Shown here one piece after another: positions 62,048 through 64,000 of a stretch of 64,000 nucleotides of DNA. The notes below the pieces were generated by a model. That model did no database searches, was not told the DNA's origin, and was given only the letters and a program-made list of their open reading frames with translations. The DNA is from Viridibacterium curvum. Its GTDB lineage: Bacteria; Pseudomonadota; Gammaproteobacteria; Burkholderiales; Rhodocyclaceae. Numbering within the stretch: position 1 is the stretch's first letter; each line of letters begins with the position of its first letter. The stretch covers positions 434,001 through 498,000 of the forward strand of contig NZ_BAABLD010000005.1 of the NCBI RefSeq assembly GCF_039544165.1. Direction: 5' to 3'. Both the position numbers and the translations under genes were made by a program.

Positions 62048-62072
62048 AGAGCCTCCAGCGATGATCTCACGA

Positions 62073-62543
62073 TCATCTCCTTTTGAATGGCCACCACCGC
62101 GATTTTGATTTCGCTGGAGTTGGTGCGTTGGTCTTGCTACACAACTGCTCTATGTAGGAACGGTCTATACAAACCGATCTTTCGGATGTTGCGCTGTTTA
62201 GCAAGACGCCATCACAGTCCTGCCAGTGAAGAACGGTGTCAAGTATGTGTTGTCCTGAGAGTGATCCATTGCATTTGGGGCCGTATTTGGCAATGAAATC
62301 GAGAGGGTCGGCAAACGCCAAGATCCGAGACTTTCCGTCTGGGTGACTTGTTCTTCCGAGTGACAAAGGAGGCAGGTCTGCCGTCTGAACTTTACCGGGA
62401 GATGTACCGGCTGGTACGCCAATGATGAACACGCCGATATCTGACTCTCGAAAAATTTCTACCAATTTTTCGTAGGTGGCTTCGCTCATAGAGCTGGAAT
62501 TAGATATGAGATCGGAAAGCGAGAGTCGCGGATTCGGGAGCAT
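62073..62543 (-). CDS. Cassette-encoded SseB-like protein
   Basis: 156 aa soluble protein from ATG 62543. The order YEKLVEIFRESDIGVFIIGV, a linker, RILAFADPLDFIAKYGPKCN, DTVLHWQDCDGVLLNSATSE and CIDRSYIEQL resembles the SseB N-terminal domain (short strand with 'v.v', later a 'dG.h.Np....' strand and an 'i....l' helix). The C-terminus is basic (KSKSRWWPFKRR). Function of the family is unclear (enhanced-serine-sensitivity or secretion-chaperone proteins). Confidence 0.58.
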   Translation of the reverse strand: MLPNPRLSLSDLISNSSSMSEATYEKLVEIFRESDIGVFIIGVPAGTSPGKVQTADLPPLSLGRTSHPDGKSRILAFADPLDFIAKYGPKCNGSLSGQHILDTVLHWQDCDGVLLNSATSERSVCIDRSYIEQLCSKTNAPTPAKSKSRWWPFKRR

Positions 62544-62558
62544 GGGTAATGCGAGTTG

Positions 62559-62651
62559 GCCTAACGTGGAGATGAGGGGCGGCCGGAGCCGAAGGCGAAG
62601 GGAACCGCAAGCGCCAGCTTGCGGACGTCCCTCTCGATTGCAGGGTTAGAC
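62559..62651 (-). repeat. attC site 31 (type E, 93 bp)
   Basis: Ends GCCTAAC / GTTAGAC; arms CGTGGAGATGAGGGGCGGCC and GACGTCCCTCTCGATTGCAG; apical stem CGCAAGCGCCAGCTTGCG. Confidence 0.94.
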
Positions 62652-62673
62652 CCGCCATGAGAACGGCAAGGAT

Positions 62674-63216
62674 TCACTGTTCGCGGGGCCGGAGAAGGGA
62701 TGACGAGCCGAGATATGCCGAGTCCTTCACGCACCATGGGCCCTGCCCGTCGATTATTGGTTTCGTGCTCTCACGTTTGGTGAGCCTGACCGGGACTTGA
62801 CTCTCTTGATCTTTCGTCAAACGAAAGACTTCAATCGAACACACGGAACTATTGTTGCCGATGCCTATCTTGTATTTGTCGCCGGACTGAATAGGGAAGG
62901 TCACGCTCCACAAGCATGACTCCGGGTGCTGAAAAGACATGCCAACATAATTAACTTCCACGGTTAAGAACTTTCTCCCCGCTGTTGGAATCACCTTGAC
63001 TGCCGGCATCTCTGAAGCTCGCGTTCCCATTTTTGAGAATCCGTAGCAGTCATAGTCGTCTTGAAAGATTGCGAGGTGACCATACGCGTGACTTGAGTTT
63101 TGGGTTTCAAACAGATGCAGAGTGACTGACTCTCCTGTATCGGGTTTGAGCTGCAACTGTGCGGCGCAGCCGACAGTAAGCAGCACGGGGAGTAGAAAAA
63201 TCAGGTTCTTAAGCAT
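62674..63216 (-). CDS. Cassette-encoded lipoprotein, unknown
   Basis: 180 aa. Signal peptide MLKNLIFLLPVLLTVGCAAQ with lipobox LTVGC (Cys17). The mature part is probably beta-rich with Cys pairs (DYDCYGF, ESCLWSV, SSVCSIE, GPWCVKD): GESVTLHLFETQNSSHAYGH and AGRKFLTVEVNYVGMSFQHP. It may be a periplasmic lipoprotein stabilised by disulfides; no family recognised. The ATG is only four bases from the attC core. Confidence 0.75.
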   Translation of the reverse strand: MLKNLIFLLPVLLTVGCAAQLQLKPDTGESVTLHLFETQNSSHAYGHLAIFQDDYDCYGFSKMGTRASEMPAVKVIPTAGRKFLTVEVNYVGMSFQHPESCLWSVTFPIQSGDKYKIGIGNNSSVCSIEVFRLTKDQESQVPVRLTKRESTKPIIDGQGPWCVKDSAYLGSSSLLRPREQ

Positions 63217-63220
63217 AGTG

Positions 63221-63313
63221 GTCTAACGTGGAGATGAGGGGCGGCCGGAGCCGAAGGCGGAGGGAACCGCAAGCGCCAGCTTGCGGACGTCCCTCTCGAT
63301 TGCAGGGTTAGAT
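63221..63313 (-). repeat. attC site 32 (type E, 93 bp)
   Basis: Ends GTCTAAC / GTTAGAT; left end complements the GTTAGAC core of site 31; arms as site 31. Confidence 0.94.
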
Positions 63314-63508
63314 TTTTGGATTGAGCCTAGTGGCATCAACAAGAGACCTCAAAGCAGACTGGTTTGAGAGAAGAGCATTAATCTCTGATCGGGGCTTTTT
63401 GATCCACACATCGAACAACGCCGACGTACCGCACACTACAACTACATAACCCATTTCGCCTTCTGCTAGGACGGCGAAATCGAAGGGATTGTTGACTAGG
63501 ACTTCCAT
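63308..63508 (-). CDS. Small protein, second gene of a two-gene cassette
   Basis: 66 aa (MEVLVNNPFDFAVLAEGEMG). A strand-turn-strand front (YVVVVCGTSALFDVWIKK) precedes a helix (SEINALLSNQSALRSLVDAT). Its start overlaps the end of the upstream gene by 13 bases, so translation is coupled; the stop is in attC. Could be an antitoxin or immunity protein; unproven. Confidence 0.65.
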   Translation of the reverse strand: MEVLVNNPFDFAVLAEGEMGYVVVVCGTSALFDVWIKKPRSEINALLSNQSALRSLVDATRLNPKI

Positions 63509-63864
63509 TGAACCTCCATCATGCCGCAGCTATCCAACGGCACCGGATCAATGACAGCCTGCTTAAAGCCGCTAGCATGTGACCCGCCGGGAACCCACAT
63601 TGAATCCACCCCCGCTTCGTTACCACTGGAAATCCGCAAATTTCGAATCTGCTCTTGGGTGATCTGTACCAGAAATACGCGCTGATTGTTCCAAGAGGTC
63701 TCAGGCACACCCAAGACTCGACAAACCGAGGCAAGGTTGTAGTTGTTTGTTTCAAGAATGCGGAAGGCATCTTCTTCGAGCATGACGAATAGGCTGTTGT
63801 CTGGGTACCCGAGGGTACCTCCGCAGTTTCGCAAAATTGATTCGCTGGCGAACAAGACGGGCAA
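63496..63864 (-). CDS. Unknown protein, first gene of a two-gene cassette
   Basis: 122 aa from ATG 63864 (MPVLFASESILRNCGGTLGY). Later segments are FVMLEEDAFRILETNNYNLA, FLVQITQEQIRNLRISSGNE and VDSMWVPGGSHASGFKQAVI. The tail overlaps the next gene. The arrangement is like a toxin/antidote pair, although neither protein matches a toxin family I know. Confidence 0.65.
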   Translation of the reverse strand: MPVLFASESILRNCGGTLGYPDNSLFVMLEEDAFRILETNNYNLASVCRVLGVPETSWNNQRVFLVQITQEQIRNLRISSGNEAGVDSMWVPGGSHASGFKQAVIDPVPLDSCGMMEVQWKS

Positions 63865-63877
63865 TTGAGCCTCCGAA

Positions 63878-63976
63878 ATCTAACGTTTGACGTGAGGGGC
63901 CGCCGTAGCGGCGAAGCCGCGAAGGGAACCCACAAGCGCAGCTTGTGGGCGGTCCCTCTCGACGGAATTGTTAGAG
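63878..63976 (-). repeat. attC site 33 (type B, 99 bp)
   Basis: Ends ATCTAAC / GTTAGAG; left end complements the GTTAGAT core of site 32. The 24 bases to its right start another cassette that leaves the window. Confidence 0.94.
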
Positions 63977-64000
63977 CGATGTGCCATTGCCGAGGGGGCG

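Noticed and set aside
43611..63976. Many minus-strand proteins containing VKRTATSCACGSLRASRSGV, RRPLTSNV or ALRAPASAYFHV
   Set aside because: These strings are translations of the attC sites themselves. Frames that start or end in an attC were trimmed to the ATG after the core, and those lying only in attC (for example near 45487, 49843, 50368, 53367, 54621) were dropped.
42858..63976. Regularly spaced repeats considered as a CRISPR array
   Set aside because: Repeats are 90-99 bp with variable length, fold as hairpins with complementary outer heptamers, and are separated by gene-sized stretches; no cas genes are seen.

Overview
The window looks like a chromosomal segment of a betaproteobacterium, most likely Rhodocyclales or a relative. 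The evidence is high GC, a gltA-sucA-sucB-lpdA-zapE cluster, a long PPi-dependent phosphofructokinase, a proton-translocating transhydrogenase (pntAB) and dRS3-like palindromes of the Neisseria type. The species assignment is inference. No rRNA, tRNA or CRISPR array was recognised.

Positions 1-40.8 kb are core genome. From the left: TCA-cycle genes (gltA, truncated by the window edge, then sucA, sucB, lpdA) and the ATPase gene zapE; an unknown exported protein; a 281-bp MITE; an ABC-F ATPase; a Gfo/Idh/MocA oxidoreductase facing a small secretin-like protein and an arginase; a 109-bp tandem repeat; a membrane acyltransferase; a minus-strand group of a dual-specificity-type phosphatase, msbA and a hexapeptide acetyltransferase; a GspE/PilB ATPase divergent from a DinG/YoaA helicase; an HDOD protein; a P-loop/PEPCK-like protein; a cytoplasmic twin-PAS chemoreceptor; PPi-PFK; a membrane chemoreceptor; a pectate lyase; corA with a VOC protein; pntAB; a flavodoxin; and a Kef/YbaL-type antiporter. 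Several palindromic repeats sit between these genes, and two copies of one family supply the stop codons of the genes they abut.

An IS3-family element (41031-42264) separates the core genome from the rest. From 42.3 kb to the right edge the window is a mobile-gene-cassette array of a chromosomal integron. I count 33 attC sites of 90-99 bp, each an imperfect hairpin bounded by RYYYAAC and GTTRRRY-like ends, separating short genes that nearly all read on the minus strand. The integrase and attI should therefore lie beyond the right edge; the left end is the distal end. Most cassettes carry one small gene with no recognisable function. Recognisable ones include a GNAT acetyltransferase, a proteasome-like Ntn-hydrolase candidate, an R2K-type ATP-grasp, a HEPN-like protein, an ankyrin-type exported protein, an SseB-like protein, three lipoproteins and several membrane proteins. 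Two cassettes hold two coupled genes.

The array also holds an IS30-family element whose transposase has an in-frame stop, a second fragment of the same IS at the same place beside another attC, and a group of degenerate repeated cassettes. Three single N bases (42427, 55114, 55366) lie inside repeats. Two of them bracket a block after which 1,630 bases repeat exactly, so cassette order around 53.5-57.0 kb and at the array's left end should be treated as provisional.
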